A stretch of DNA of 64,000 bases from Mangrovibacter phragmitis (GCF_001655675.1 NZ_LYRP01000022.1:124001-188000), one strand, 5' to 3'; positions 1-8,804 are shown, counted from the stretch's first letter. The notes: generated by a model not told the origin, from the sequence alone. Program-made: numbers and translations.

Positions 1-738
1 CTGGCGAGGAACAAACACTTCACGGCTGAATTCCTGCAAAAAATCATGAATGCGCGGGCCATCGGTATAAAAACGGCGGCCATCACCACCAGGGATATCT
101 TCCGGCCAGCCGGGGTGTTTGGACACCAGGTTAACCACATCCAGCCGCAGGCCATCCACGCCACGGTCTGCCCAAAAATGGCATATCTGCTGGAGTGCCT
201 GGCGCACTGCCGGGTTTTCCCAGTTTAAGTCTGCCTGCTCAGGCGCGAACAAATGGAGGTAATGCTGCCTGCTTTCGGCATGCCACTGCCAGGCACTGCC
301 ACCGAATTTCGCCTGCCAGCCGTTAGGCGGTGTATCGGGCGTACCATCACGCCAGATATAGAAATCGCGGTGCGAGTCTTGCGGGTTTTCCGCTGCACGG
401 AACCACGCATGTTCAGTGGAGGTGTGGTTAAACACCATGTCCAGAATGATGCGAATACCGCGCTGGTGGGCTGCTGCAACCAGGTTATCAAAATCGCTCA
501 TGGTGCCGTAAACCGGGTCAATAGCCAGGTAATCGGCAACGTCGTAGCCATTGTCAACCTGAGGGGAAACATAAAATGGCGTCAGCCAGATGGCGTCCAC
601 ACCCAACGTTTGCAGGTAGTCCAGCCGCTGGATAACCCCCGCCAGGTCTCCCGTGCCACTGCCGGTAGTATCCTGAAAACTTTTCGGGTAAATCTGGTAA
701 ATCACTCCGTTTTGCCACCAGGGCAGTGTTGCTGTCAT
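1..738 (-). CDS. treC: Trehalose-6-phosphate hydrolase, N-terminal part (cut by window edge)
   Basis: Cytoplasmic GH13 enzyme that hydrolyses trehalose 6-phosphate, delivered by TreB, to glucose and glucose 6-phosphate. The reverse strand reads open for 246 codons to the window edge, about 45 percent of the usual 550 residues. It begins near LPWWQNGVIYQIYPKSF and contains the GH13 blocks DMVFNH and GLRLDVVN, whose Asp is the expected nucleophile. I chose the ATG at 738 because an AGGA lies 7 bases upstream; ATGs at 741 and 753 are in frame. It is downstream of treB in the same direction, but the gap is enlarged by a 141-bp miniature element. Identity is from recognisable family sequence; the C-terminal half is not visible. 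Confidence 0.95.
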   Translation of the reverse strand, partial: MTATLPWWQNGVIYQIYPKSFQDTTGSGTGDLAGVIQRLDYLQTLGVDAIWLTPFYVSPQVDNGYDVADYLAIDPVYGTMSDFDNLVAAAHQRGIRIILDMVFNHTSTEHAWFRAAENPQDSHRDFYIWRDGTPDTPPNGWQAKFGGSAWQWHAESRQHYLHLFAPEQADLNWENPAVRQALQQICHFWADRGVDGLRLDVVNLVSKHPGWPEDIPGGDGRRFYTDGPRIHDFLQEFSREVFVPRQ

Positions 739-765
739 CATGCTTTCCTGCATTATAAAAAAGGA

Positions 766-786
766 ACGGACGGGTAAGCTGCCCGT
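766..786 (-). repeat. Terminator-like hairpin, treC-side copy of duplicated target
   Basis: A 21-base hairpin that matches 928-948 at 19 of 21 positions, in the same orientation. The two copies bracket the miniature element at 787-927, so they look like a target-site duplication of a hairpin between treB and treC. In this copy the two changed bases leave one G-U pair and one A-C mismatch in the stem. Termination before treC should therefore be weaker here than at the treB-side copy. Confidence 0.7.
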
Positions 787-927
787 GAGCCTGATGACAA
801 ACCTCATGTCCGCACAGAAATAGAGGATGTCACCCAATAAAAAACCAGGAAAATCAATACATTGATTTTCGGCTGCTAACTAAAAAGAAGGGGAAACCAC
901 GCTTTTCCCTTCTTTTTCATCAATCTG
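787..927 (-). mobile_element. 141-bp miniature palindromic element, copy 1 (treB-treC gap)
   Basis: Read on the minus strand it starts CAGATTGATGA and ends TCATCAGGCTC, giving imperfect terminal inverted repeats. It holds two inner hairpins: a GAAGG...CCTTC arm pair and GAAAATCAA/TTGATTTTC. It matches 32940-33080 over its whole length with 11 mismatches by my count. One stem position changes from A-T to G-C on both sides, which supports RNA or DNA folding. It has no coding capacity. Size, location after stop codons and duplicated terminator resemble the YPAL miniature insertions described in Yersinia; membership of that family is not established. Confidence 0.8.
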
Positions 928-948
928 ACGGGCGGGTAAGCCGCCCGT
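928..948 (-). terminator. Hairpin after treB
   Basis: Perfect 8-bp stem ACGGGCGG/CCGCCCGT around a 5-base loop, 12 bases past the treB stop. No U tract follows, because the miniature element begins immediately. It probably was the original treB-treC intercistronic hairpin, now present as two copies around the element. Confidence 0.65.
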
Positions 949-959
949 GAAGTTAAGGT

Positions 960-2378
960 TTAAACCACCTGCAATGTGCCCTGATGAGTTTTACGTTTGT
1001 ACAACACCGTGGTCAGAATAATGGGCACAACAATCGCGACCGCCATGGCAAGTGAAAAGGTGCCCCAGAAGCGTGGCTGAATGGAGAGAATGCCCGGGAT
1101 CCCCCCCACACCAATGCCGTTTGCCAGTACACCGCTTAACCCGCACAGCAATGCGGCCAGCCCTGAGCCGGTCATGGCGCACAGCATGGGGAAACGGTAC
1201 TTCATGTTAATGCCGTACATGGCGGGTTCCGTGACACCCAGGAAAGCGGAAATGGCGGCAGGGACAGAGATTTCACGCTCATTTTGTTTACGGCTGACCA
1301 GGATAACGCCCACAACGGCAGCACCCTGAGCAATATTGGACAACGCAATCAGAGGCCAGACAGGCGTACCGCCCATGCTTTGAATCATCTGCATGTCGAT
1401 GGCCAGCGTGGTCTGGTGAACACCGGTAATCACCAGTGGTGCGTAGAGAAAACCGAACAGAGCGGCGCCAATTGGGGCAAAACTACCGGTCATCAGGTGG
1501 CGCACCGCAAAGGCAACACCGTCGCCAATCATCCGGCCTGCGGGGCCAATCAGCGCGTGGGCCAGGAAAACAGCCAGTAACAGCGAACAGACCGGTACTA
1601 CCACCAGATAGAGGTAATCAGGAACCAGGCGTTTGAGGCGGGTTTCAATCATACCCAGCGCCAGCCCGGCGAGCAGCGCCGGAATAACCTGCGCCTGATA
1701 ACCCACTTTTTGAATGGTAAACCAGCCGAAGTTCCATACTTCCGGGGTCTGGCTACCCAGCAGGTAAGCGTTCATCAGTTGGGGTGACACCAGGGTGATG
1801 CCCAGCACAATCCCCAGAATGGGCGTCCCACCCATTTTCTTCACCGCCGACCAGCAAATCCCCACAGGCAAATAGAAGAAAATGGCTTCACCAATCAGCC
1901 ATAAGAAGTCGTACAGGGTTTTTAATGCCGGGTACATCTGCGCCAGGGTTTCGCCGTTGCGAAAGGGCACATCGCCAATGACATTACGAAAACCGAGGAT
2001 CAACCCGCCGCTGATAAGTGCTGGCAGGAGCGGGAAGAAGATCTCGGCAAAATGGGAGATCGCGCGTTCATGCCATTTCATATTCTGGCGTGCGGCCTGT
2101 TTCACCTGGTCTTTATTGGCGGAGCTTTGCCCGGTCCGTGTCAGCAGCGCCTGGTACCAGTCGCCGACGTTAGTGCCAATCACCACCTGGAACTGCCCGG
2201 CATTGGTAAAACAGCCTTTCACCATGGGCAAGGTTTCAATGGTTTTTGGCTGGGCCAGCGCCGGATCATTCAGCACAAAACGCAGCCGGGTAATGCAGTG
2301 GGTTACGGTGGCGATATTTTCCTTGCCACCCACCAGTGCAATCAGCGTATCAATATCCTGCGGGTTAATTTTTTTCAT
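960..2378 (-). CDS. treB: PTS trehalose-specific EIIBC component
   Basis: Inner-membrane permease of the phosphotransferase system. It imports trehalose and phosphorylates it to trehalose 6-phosphate, taking phosphate from EIIA-Glc. The 472 residues match the usual length. The N-terminal EIIB domain carries the phosphorylated Cys28 in THCITRLRF. The rest is a hydrophobic EIIC domain with the GVTEPAMYG block typical of sugar EIIC proteins. It is first in the treBC operon, 147 bp from treR, and a TreR operator lies upstream. The insertion between treB and treC may change the ratio of permease to hydrolase. Confidence 0.97.
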   Translation of the reverse strand: MKKINPQDIDTLIALVGGKENIATVTHCITRLRFVLNDPALAQPKTIETLPMVKGCFTNAGQFQVVIGTNVGDWYQALLTRTGQSSANKDQVKQAARQNMKWHERAISHFAEIFFPLLPALISGGLILGFRNVIGDVPFRNGETLAQMYPALKTLYDFLWLIGEAIFFYLPVGICWSAVKKMGGTPILGIVLGITLVSPQLMNAYLLGSQTPEVWNFGWFTIQKVGYQAQVIPALLAGLALGMIETRLKRLVPDYLYLVVVPVCSLLLAVFLAHALIGPAGRMIGDGVAFAVRHLMTGSFAPIGAALFGFLYAPLVITGVHQTTLAIDMQMIQSMGGTPVWPLIALSNIAQGAAVVGVILVSRKQNEREISVPAAISAFLGVTEPAMYGINMKYRFPMLCAMTGSGLAALLCGLSGVLANGIGVGGIPGILSIQPRFWGTFSLAMAVAIVVPIILTTVLYKRKTHQGTLQVV

Positions 2379-2460
2379 GGTAAATCCCTGTGGAGGTAGG
2401 TAAAGGCATCAGCATGTTCTGCCTGCCCGCAGGGTAGCTATTTTCGTGTTGGGTTAAAAT

Positions 2461-2472
2461 GGGAACGTTCCC
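2461..2472. promoter_or_regulatory. TreR operator upstream of treB
   Basis: Perfect 12-bp palindrome GGGAACGTTCCC in the gap between treR and treB, a LacI-family type operator at the position expected for TreR. A TGTGATC half-site lies just beside it (about 2485-2491, minus strand), which could be part of a weak CRP site; that second part is inference. Confidence 0.8.
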
Positions 2473-2525
2473 GAACCAGGGCAATGATCACAATAAATCG
2501 CCTTTTACCTGACGAGCAGCGGGGA

Positions 2526-3491
2526 TCAGCCTGTCGTTATTGGTGGAGCCAGCCGCGCGGTGATCACTATCTGGCGGGGCGACTGCTGGTGGTTGATCTG
2601 ATCAATTAATTGCCTGGCAGCCTGCCGGCCCGCTTCGTTGTAACCCGGATCCACGGTGATAATTTCCGGGTGCAGAAAACGAACTAACGGCGTGTTGCCC
2701 ACGCTGGCTAATTGCAGATGAGTAATATGCTGCTCCTGCAGATATTTACTGGCGCCAATCGCCAGCATATCGGTCGCGCAGACCAGTGCGGTAGTGGCTG
2801 GGGTTAACACACCAGCGATATAGTCATAGCCCTGTTGCATGCCAAGCCCGGGCAGGGCAGCGCAGGGAGGGATTTGGTAGTGCTCACAACTGTCCAGATA
2901 AGCCTGATGGCGGCGCAGACCCGTGGTGGTATCACTGTGGGGTGCGCCAAGAAAACTGATATGGCGGTGGCCTTGTTGGTAAAGCTGCTGCATCAAAAGT
3001 GCGATAGCGCCGTTATCGTCATAACACACTGAAGCAAGGCCTGGGGCATCACGCGCCAACAGAACCAGTGAATCACGCCAGCCTGCCAGCACGCTTTCAT
3101 TAATTCCGGTAAAGCCAAACAACACAATGCCATCGATATGGCGCAACCTCATCACGCGCAGATGCTCTTCCACACGCTCTGGTGAAAACTGGCTTTCCAG
3201 CATAATGGGGTCGTAGCCTTGTTCATAAAACAATGGCAGCATGGTTTGAACGGCCAGGTTTTCTGACAGAGAATCCAGGCGGGTAACAATAATCGCCACC
3301 ACTTTGTCGCTTTGCCCACGCATGGCCCTGGCGGAGCGTGAAGGGCTGAACCCTTGCTGGTGCATTACGGCCTCCACCCGCTCGCGGGTTTTCTCACTGA
3401 CGCCGCTTTCATTATTCAACACCCGGGAAACTGTAGATTTGCCAACGCCACTGAGCCGGGCGATATCTTTGATTGTCAGGCGTTCTGGCAT
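2526..3491 (-). CDS. treR: Trehalose operon repressor, LacI family
   Basis: Represses treBC and is relieved by trehalose 6-phosphate in E. coli. The protein has 321 residues, a few more than E. coli TreR. The LacI helix-turn-helix occupies roughly residues 5-30 (TIKDIARLSGVGKSTVSRVL), followed by the periplasmic-binding-protein-like effector domain with CYDDNGAIALLMQQLY. It is upstream of treB in the same direction, with its presumed operator in the gap. mgtA is divergent on the other side. The ATG at 3491 gives the standard MPERLTIKDIARLSG start. Confidence 0.96.
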   Translation of the reverse strand: MPERLTIKDIARLSGVGKSTVSRVLNNESGVSEKTRERVEAVMHQQGFSPSRSARAMRGQSDKVVAIIVTRLDSLSENLAVQTMLPLFYEQGYDPIMLESQFSPERVEEHLRVMRLRHIDGIVLFGFTGINESVLAGWRDSLVLLARDAPGLASVCYDDNGAIALLMQQLYQQGHRHISFLGAPHSDTTTGLRRHQAYLDSCEHYQIPPCAALPGLGMQQGYDYIAGVLTPATTALVCATDMLAIGASKYLQEQHITHLQLASVGNTPLVRFLHPEIITVDPGYNEAGRQAARQLIDQINHQQSPRQIVITARLAPPITTG

Positions 3492-3593
3492 ATCAGGGTA
3501 ATCCTTCAGGTTGGTAGTGGCGTTGCCGCTATCATAACCCCTGACGCGTCATATTTCCCTTGTTTGCCAGCAAGAAAAGATTAACCAACCCCT

Positions 3594-3628
3594 GGTTGAG
3601 CTACCGTTTACACAACAGGGAGTATTCT
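3594..3628 (+). promoter_or_regulatory. PhoP box and -10 of mgtA
   Basis: Direct hexamers GGTTGA and CGTTTA separated by 5 bases match the PhoP box pattern (GGTTTA-N5-GGTTTA, 5 of 6 in each). A -10 TATTCT begins 12 bases after the box, the spacing of class PhoP promoters. Transcription should start near 3635 and give a leader of about 290 nt before mgtA. This predicts PhoPQ control under low magnesium, as in E. coli and Salmonella. Confidence 0.75.
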
Positions 3629-3634
3629 GTGCGC

Positions 3635-3927
3635 GCTAAACCTGAGCCAGGTGGCGTGGTGTTTCCACCAGATATACGCCAGACCTGTTTTTTTTCACCT
3701 TACCGGAGGACTCATGGACCCAGATCCAGCACCTCATTTAACCGAGAACTACCTCACCCGGTAAGGCACGCCTTTTTCCGCCGTTGCCTTACTGGAACAT
3801 GTAATGCAGCGGCGTCTTCGTATGACGTCCCTGTTGTTTTTGTTTTCGCCACGCAACCCGGTGGGTATCTGCGTGGTGCTGTTCTGTGTGCCTGCCACTG
3901 GCTGTGAAGGAGCACGGAGGGATAGTT
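3635..3927 (+). promoter_or_regulatory. mgtA 5' leader (magnesium-sensing leader)
   Basis: Long untranslated leader between the PhoP-type promoter and the mgtA ATG. It is close in size to the 264-nt Salmonella mgtA leader, which controls elongation in response to magnesium and proline. It contains the small ORF 3714-3764 and several GC-rich stretches able to pair. I did not fold it, so the conformers are not assigned. Confidence 0.6.
3714..3764 (+). CDS. mgtL: mgtA leader peptide (MgtL-like)
   Basis: A 16-codon ORF, MDPDPAPHLTENYLTR, preceded by GGAGGA. Its first residues copy the E. coli/Salmonella MgtL start (MEPDPTP), keeping the proline run. In those species slow translation of these proline codons, when proline or charged tRNA-Pro is short, favours mgtA transcription. 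The C-terminal half differs from MgtL, which is expected since only the proline codons matter. Assignment rests on position and the MxPDPxP start. Confidence 0.75.
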   Translation: MDPDPAPHLTENYLTR

Positions 3928-6642
3928 ATGCATGTAAAAAAAATGACTCGTCGTCTCTTTTCTCAATTGATTCGCCGTTTACCCCACCGCCTGGTGGCAC
4001 GCGACCCGTTACTGGACACCCGTTCAGCACACCAGGCTGGCACCATGCCACCCGGCCTTGCCGAACAGTGCCTGAAAGTGGCGCAAATGCCAGAAAGCGA
4101 ACTCTGGCAGGCATTTAACAGTCACCCGGAAGGGCTGAATGCCGAGGCGGTGGCCCAGGCCCGGGCGCAGTATGGCTTCAACCGTATCCCGGAAGAGGCT
4201 CCCACGCCATGGTGGGGCCATTTGTGGCTGTGTTATCGCAACCCTTTTAACCTGCTCCTGACCGTGCTGGCAATTATCTCGTATTCAACCGAAGACCTGT
4301 TTGCCACGGGCGTTATTCTGTTGATGGTGGCGATTTCTACCTTGCTGAACTTTGTGCAGGAGGCGCGATCCACCAAAGCCGCTGATGCACTGAAAGCCAT
4401 GGTCAGCAACAAAGCAACGGTATTGCGCACGGTGGATGAACTGGGTACCACTCGCTGGTGCGAGATCCCCTGTGATCAACTGGTTCCTGGCGATATCGTC
4501 AAGTTATCTGCTGGTGACATGATCCCCGCAGACCTGCGGGTAGTGCAGGCACGGGATCTGTTTATCGCCCAGGCTTCACTGACCGGGGAATCCTTGCCGG
4601 TAGAAAAAGCGGCCCACAGCCGCCAGGCCGAACAACGCAACCCGTTGGAAAGCGACACGCTGTGTTTTATGGGCACCACTGTGGTGAGTGGCACCGCGCA
4701 GGCAATGGTCATTGCCACCGGGGGGAATACCTGGTTTGGGCAACTGGCAGGCCGGGTTACACAGCAGGAGAATGAACCTAACGCGTTCCAGAAAGGTATC
4801 AGCCGCGTCAGTATGTTGTTGATTCGTTTTATGCTGGTGATGGCACCGGTGGTGCTGCTGATTAACGGCTACACCAAAGGCGACTGGTGGGAAGCGGCAC
4901 TGTTTGCGTTGTCTGTGGCTGTTGGGCTGACACCGGAAATGTTGCCCATGATTGTCACCTCCACACTGGCGCGTGGCGCAGTAAAACTGTCACGCCAGAA
5001 AGTGATTGTGAAGCACCTTGATGCCATTCAGAACTTCGGTGCCATGGATATTCTGTGCACGGATAAAACCGGTACTCTGACGCAGGACCGCATTATTCTG
5101 GAAACTCACACTGATACCGCCGGGGAAGTCAGTAACCGGGTTCTGCACCTTGCCTGGCTGAACAGCCATTACCAGACTGGCCTGAAAAACCTGCTGGATA
5201 CCGCAGTGCTGGAACGGGTGGACGAGTTCCAGGCCCGGGCGAATGTTGAACACTGGCATAAAGTGGATGAGATCCCGTTTGATTTCGAACGCCGCCGCAT
5301 GTCGGTAGTGGTGAGTGAAGCGCCGGATGCGCATTTGCTCATTTGCAAAGGGGCACTACAGGAAATGCTGGATGTGTGTACCCATGTGCGCCAGGGTGAA
5401 GAGATTGTGCCGCTCAGCGAGGCTCTGTTGGTGAGAATTCGCCAGGTGACGGATGATCTTAACCGCCAGGGGTTACGGGTGGTGGCTGTTGCCAGTAAGT
5501 TTCTGGTAGCCCGGGAAGGTGATTACAGCCGGGCTGATGAATCTGACTTGATCCTGGATGGCTATATCGCATTTTTGGACCCGCCGAAAGAGAGCACCGC
5601 ACCGGCACTGAAAGCCCTGCATGCCAGCGGTATCACGGTCAAAATTCTGACTGGCGACAGCGAACTGGTGGCAGCGAAAGTGTGTCGCGAAGTGGGGCTG
5701 GATGCGGGCTCTGTCATCACGGGGAGCCGTATTGAAAACCTGGATGATATGGCACTGGCAGAACTGGCGCGCCATACTGTAGTCTTTGCCCGCCTGACGC
5801 CACTGCACAAAGAACGTATTGTGCGCCTGCTGCGCCAGGGCGGCCATGTAGTGGGCTTTATGGGTGACGGTATTAATGACGCTCCAGCTTTACGTGCGGC
5901 AGATATCGGTATTTCTGTGGATGGTGCCGTGGATATTGCCCGTGAAGCCGCGGATATTATTCTGCTGGAAAAAAGCCTGATGGTGCTGGAAGCTGGTGTC
6001 ATTGAAGGGCGGCGCACGTTTGCCAACATGCTCAAATACATCAAAATGACGGCCAGCTCTAACTTCGGTAATGTGTTCAGCGTACTGGTTGCCAGTGCTT
6101 TCCTGCCTTTTTTACCGATGTTGCCGCTGCACTTACTGATTCAGAACCTGCTGTACGATGTATCTCAGGTTGCGATTCCGTTCGATAACGTGGATGACGA
6201 GCAAATTCAGAAACCTCAGCGCTGGAACCCGGCAGATTTGGGGCGGTTTATGGTATTTTTTGGCCCAATCAGCTCCATATTTGATATTTTGACCTTCTGC
6301 CTGATGTGGTTTGTGTTCCACGCCAGTGTGCCGGAAGCACAAACTCTGTTCCAGTCGGGTTGGTTCGTGGAGGGGCTACTGTCACAAACGCTGATTGTGC
6401 ATATGATTCGTACTCGCCGGGTGCCTTTCTTGCAAAGCCGAGCAGCGTGGCCACTGATGGCGATGACGTTGGTGGTAATGTGTATCGGGTTGTGGCTGCC
6501 ATTCTCTCCGCTGGCTTCATACCTGCAATTGCAGGCGTTGCCGCTCAGCTACTTCCCGTGGTTGGTGGGGATCCTCGCCGGATATATGGCGCTGACACAA
6601 CTGGTGAAAGGGGTTTTCACCCGCCGTTATGGCTGGCAGTAA
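3928..6642 (+). CDS. mgtA: Magnesium-transporting P-type ATPase
   Basis: Inner-membrane P3B-type ATPase that imports Mg2+ under magnesium starvation. The 904 residues contain the actuator motif LTGESLPVEK, the phosphorylation motif DKTGTLTQD (Asp near residue 379), and the hinge MGDGINDAPAL. Membrane helices flank these in the usual order, ending GFTRRYGWQ-like as in E. coli. I placed the start at 3928 (MHVKKMTRR) because GGAGG ends 7 bases upstream; an ATG-independent extension to 3886 is less likely. It is transcribed alone from the PhoP-type promoter and ends at a shared terminator with ridA. Confidence 0.96.
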   Translation: MHVKKMTRRLFSQLIRRLPHRLVARDPLLDTRSAHQAGTMPPGLAEQCLKVAQMPESELWQAFNSHPEGLNAEAVAQARAQYGFNRIPEEAPTPWWGHLWLCYRNPFNLLLTVLAIISYSTEDLFATGVILLMVAISTLLNFVQEARSTKAADALKAMVSNKATVLRTVDELGTTRWCEIPCDQLVPGDIVKLSAGDMIPADLRVVQARDLFIAQASLTGESLPVEKAAHSRQAEQRNPLESDTLCFMGTTVVSGTAQAMVIATGGNTWFGQLAGRVTQQENEPNAFQKGISRVSMLLIRFMLVMAPVVLLINGYTKGDWWEAALFALSVAVGLTPEMLPMIVTSTLARGAVKLSRQKVIVKHLDAIQNFGAMDILCTDKTGTLTQDRIILETHTDTAGEVSNRVLHLAWLNSHYQTGLKNLLDTAVLERVDEFQARANVEHWHKVDEIPFDFERRRMSVVVSEAPDAHLLICKGALQEMLDVCTHVRQGEEIVPLSEALLVRIRQVTDDLNRQGLRVVAVASKFLVAREGDYSRADESDLILDGYIAFLDPPKESTAPALKALHASGITVKILTGDSELVAAKVCREVGLDAGSVITGSRIENLDDMALAELARHTVVFARLTPLHKERIVRLLRQGGHVVGFMGDGINDAPALRAADIGISVDGAVDIAREAADIILLEKSLMVLEAGVIEGRRTFANMLKYIKMTASSNFGNVFSVLVASAFLPFLPMLPLHLLIQNLLYDVSQVAIPFDNVDDEQIQKPQRWNPADLGRFMVFFGPISSIFDILTFCLMWFVFHASVPEAQTLFQSGWFVEGLLSQTLIVHMIRTRRVPFLQSRAAWPLMAMTLVVMCIGLWLPFSPLASYLQLQALPLSYFPWLVGILAGYMALTQLVKGVFTRRYGWQ

Positions 6643-6665
6643 TAACGCGGTTTTGCCAGATAAAC

Positions 6666-6694
6666 AAACGGCCTGCTCGCAGAGCAGGCCGTTT
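6666..6694. terminator. Bidirectional terminator between mgtA and ridA
   Basis: Perfect 13-bp stem AAACGGCCTGCTC/GAGCAGGCCGTTT with a 3-base loop in the convergent gap. The ends are AT-rich on both sides, so it can serve both genes. Confidence 0.85.
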
Positions 6695-6724
6695 ATTGTT
6701 GCGGTTCCGCTGTTTCGTAACCCG

Positions 6725-7129
6725 TTATGACTGGGAAAGGTGAGTACGCGGAATGGCAATTGCTTCAATTTCAATTTTAACGTCTTTCGGCAGGCGAGCC
6801 ACTTCAACACAAGAGCGCGCAGGGAAAGCCGCATGGTGTTCAGTAAAAAACGCTTCGTATTCCGCGTTCACAGTGGCGAAATCGTTGAGGTCTTTGACAA
6901 ACACAGTTGTTTTAACAATATCGCCAACTGCCAGCCCGGCCGCTTCCACAATGGCTTTCACATTATTCAGAGACTGGCGAGCCTGGGCGGTGATATCTTC
7001 TGGAACGGTACCGGTTTGCGGGTCTACCGGAATCTGGCCAGACGTCATAATCATGTTGCCCAAATTCACACCCTGAACATAAGGGCCAATAGCGGCAGGG
7101 GCTTTATCGGTACTGATTTCGCGTGACAT
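6725..7129 (-). CDS. ridA: 2-iminobutanoate/2-iminopropanoate deaminase RidA
   Basis: Cytosolic trimeric enzyme that hydrolyses reactive enamine/imine intermediates made by PLP enzymes such as threonine dehydratase. It is YjgF/YER057c/UK114 family. Family blocks are SGQIPVDPQTG, QARQSLNNVKAIVEAAG and the C-terminal CVEVARLPKDVKIEIEAIA, whose Arg binds the substrate carboxylate. The 134 residues are about six more than E. coli, with a C-terminal tail PRTHLSQS. It lies downstream of pyrBI in the same direction but has its own likely -10 (TATAAT, complement of 7173-7178). Confidence 0.96.
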   Translation of the reverse strand: MSREISTDKAPAAIGPYVQGVNLGNMIMTSGQIPVDPQTGTVPEDITAQARQSLNNVKAIVEAAGLAVGDIVKTTVFVKDLNDFATVNAEYEAFFTEHHAAFPARSCVEVARLPKDVKIEIEAIAIPRTHLSQS

Positions 7130-7262
7130 ATTTACTCCTGTTAATTAACCAGCCGTAGAAAAGATGCCCACCATTATAGGGAGCATCCGGGTCAATTCCA
7201 GCATTGTCCGCCTGCACTCAGTTATTCAGAGCTGAATCATCCAAAGCTCAGTCATTCAACGT

Positions 7263-7724
7263 TCAGTCATTCAGGACAACGTGGCGGGCAAACTCTTTCT
7301 CGCAGTACTTACACTTCAGGGTGACGGCGTCATCACGCACTTTCACGCTAAAACTGGAAGCGACAGGTTCATTGTGGCTGATACAGTTCGAGTTTGGGCA
7401 CACCAGCACGTTATCCACACGCTCTGGCAGGCTGGGACGGCTCTTACCCACCACGCTGTAATCGTCAATCCGGTTGACTGTGGCGTGGGGCGCATACAGT
7501 GCCAGTTGGTTTACCTGCTCTTCAGTTAAAAACGTATTTTCGATTTTGATAAGGTCTTTGCGGCCCATTTCACCGGAAGGTAAATTCAGGCCGATAGTGA
7601 TGCGCTGGTCGGTTTTGGTCAACTGGAACAAAGAGAGCAGTTTAAACCCGACCTGAGCCGGAATATGGTCGATAACAGTGCCACATTTAATAGCTTCAAC
7701 CTGCAGTTTTTTATCGTCAGTCAT
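7263..7724 (-). CDS. pyrI: Aspartate carbamoyltransferase regulatory chain
   Basis: Regulatory subunit of ATCase. It binds CTP/UTP or ATP and couples nucleotide levels to the catalytic PyrB trimers. The 153 residues include the N-terminal allosteric domain ([21 protein letters not shown]) and the C-terminal zinc domain with four cysteines in CPNSNC and CKYC. I chose the ATG at 7724 over an upstream in-frame one at 7757 because GGGAGA precedes it and [13 protein letters not shown] matches the E. coli start. It follows pyrB by 13 bp as the second operon gene. Confidence 0.96.
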   Translation of the reverse strand: MTDDKKLQVEAIKCGTVIDHIPAQVGFKLLSLFQLTKTDQRITIGLNLPSGEMGRKDLIKIENTFLTEEQVNQLALYAPHATVNRIDDYSVVGKSRPSLPERVDNVLVCPNSNCISHNEPVASSFSVKVRDDAVTLKCKYCEKEFARHVVLND

Positions 7725-7737
7725 TATCTTGTCTCCC

Positions 7738-8673
7738 TTACAGTGCCAAATCTTCATTCAGAACCAGTGCCAGCAATGCCTGGCGGGCAAAAATGCCATT
7801 TCCCGCCTGCTGGAAATACCAGGCATGAGGGGTTTTATCAACATCGGTCGCGATTTCGTCAACACGCGGCAGTGGATGCAGCACTTTCATATTGCTACGG
7901 GCACCTTCCAGGTCACTGGCGCGCAGCACAAACTGGGCTTTCACATTAGCGTATTCAGAAGGGTCGAGGCGCTCTTTCTGCACGCGCGTCATATACAGAA
8001 TGTCCACTTCTGCCATAACGGCGTCAATGCTGCTATGCAGGCTCCACGGAATGCCTTTTTCTTCCAGCATATCGAGAATATATTGCGGCATTGCCAGTGC
8101 AGACGGGGCGATAAAGTAAAACCGGTTACCGCTGAATTTCGCCAGCGCCTGAGTCAGCGAGTGAACAGTACGGCCATATTTCAGGTCGCCTACCATGGCG
8201 ATATTCAGATTTTCCAGCCGACCTTGTGTTTCCTGAATGGTGAACAGATCCAGTAAGGTTTGAGTGGGATGCTGGTTGGAGCCATCACCGGCATTCAGTA
8301 CCGGAACATGGCCGGAGAATTCAGTTGCCAGGCGTGATGCTCCTTCCTGCGGGTGGCGCATCACAATAGCGTCCACATAGGTACTGATTACCGAAATGGT
8401 ATCTGCCAGCGTTTCGCCTTTTTTACCAAGCGAGGTATTGCTGCTGTCAGAGAAGCCAACCACCGCCGCGCCCAACCGGTGCATAGATGTTTCAAAGGAG
8501 AGGCGGGTACGGGTTGAGGCCTCGAAGAAACAACTGGCGATAACCTTGTGCTTTAACAACTCCGGTTGTGGGTGCGCTTTTAACTGTGCGGCTGTCGCCA
8601 GCACCAGCTCAAGCTCCTCCCGGTTAAGATCATTAATCGAAATGATGTGTTTTTTATAAAGCGGATTGGCCAT
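7738..8673 (-). CDS. pyrB: Aspartate carbamoyltransferase catalytic chain
   Basis: Catalyses carbamoyl phosphate plus aspartate to carbamoyl aspartate, the committed step of pyrimidine synthesis. The 311 residues match E. coli. Carbamoyl-phosphate binding motif STRTRLSFE, the mobile loop region, HPTQTLLDL and HPLPRVDE are all present. It is first in pyrBI and is preceded by the pyrL leader and attenuator. It shares the fold with the two ornithine carbamoyltransferases elsewhere in this window (11046-12050 and 19793-20800). Confidence 0.97.
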   Translation of the reverse strand: MANPLYKKHIISINDLNREELELVLATAAQLKAHPQPELLKHKVIASCFFEASTRTRLSFETSMHRLGAAVVGFSDSSNTSLGKKGETLADTISVISTYVDAIVMRHPQEGASRLATEFSGHVPVLNAGDGSNQHPTQTLLDLFTIQETQGRLENLNIAMVGDLKYGRTVHSLTQALAKFSGNRFYFIAPSALAMPQYILDMLEEKGIPWSLHSSIDAVMAEVDILYMTRVQKERLDPSEYANVKAQFVLRASDLEGARSNMKVLHPLPRVDEIATDVDKTPHAWYFQQAGNGIFARQALLALVLNEDLAL

Positions 8674-8708
8674 GTTTCTCTCCTGTTAACGAAACGCGGG
8701 CAAAAAAA

Positions 8709-8727
8709 AGCCCCTCAACGAGGGGCT
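8709..8727 (-). terminator. pyrBI attenuator
   Basis: Read on the minus strand, a GC-rich stem AGCCCCTC/GAGGGGCT with a 3-base loop is followed by nine T residues. This is an intrinsic terminator 35 bp before pyrB. The pyrL stop codon falls inside its stem, so a closely following ribosome would prevent folding. That is the known UTP-sensing arrangement of E. coli pyrBI. Confidence 0.9.
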
Positions 8728-8804
8728 CTGGATCGGTGCAACGGGAAGACAGCACCTGTATTCAGGTGAGTACGCAAAACGTCTTGTGGAATTGGCGTAA
8801 CCAT
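8715..8804 (-). CDS. pyrL: pyrBI leader peptide (PyrL-like)
   Basis: A 29-codon ORF beginning MVTPIPQDVLRTHL, with GGAGG just upstream, ending in the attenuator stem (stop at 8715-8717). E. coli PyrL is 44 residues with a different sequence; only position and coupling to the attenuator are conserved. When UTP is scarce, RNA polymerase pauses, the ribosome catches up and covers the hairpin. The pyrimidine-rich segment before the hairpin is short here. Real translation is inferred. Confidence 0.7.
   Translation of the reverse strand: MVTPIPQDVLRTHLNTGAVFPLHRSRAPR

Noticed and set aside
787-927. ERIC or REP/BIME element
   Set aside because: Sequence and ends differ from ERIC (no AAGTAAGTGACTGGGGTGAGCG-type core) and from REP. 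The terminator duplication fits a YPAL-like element better.
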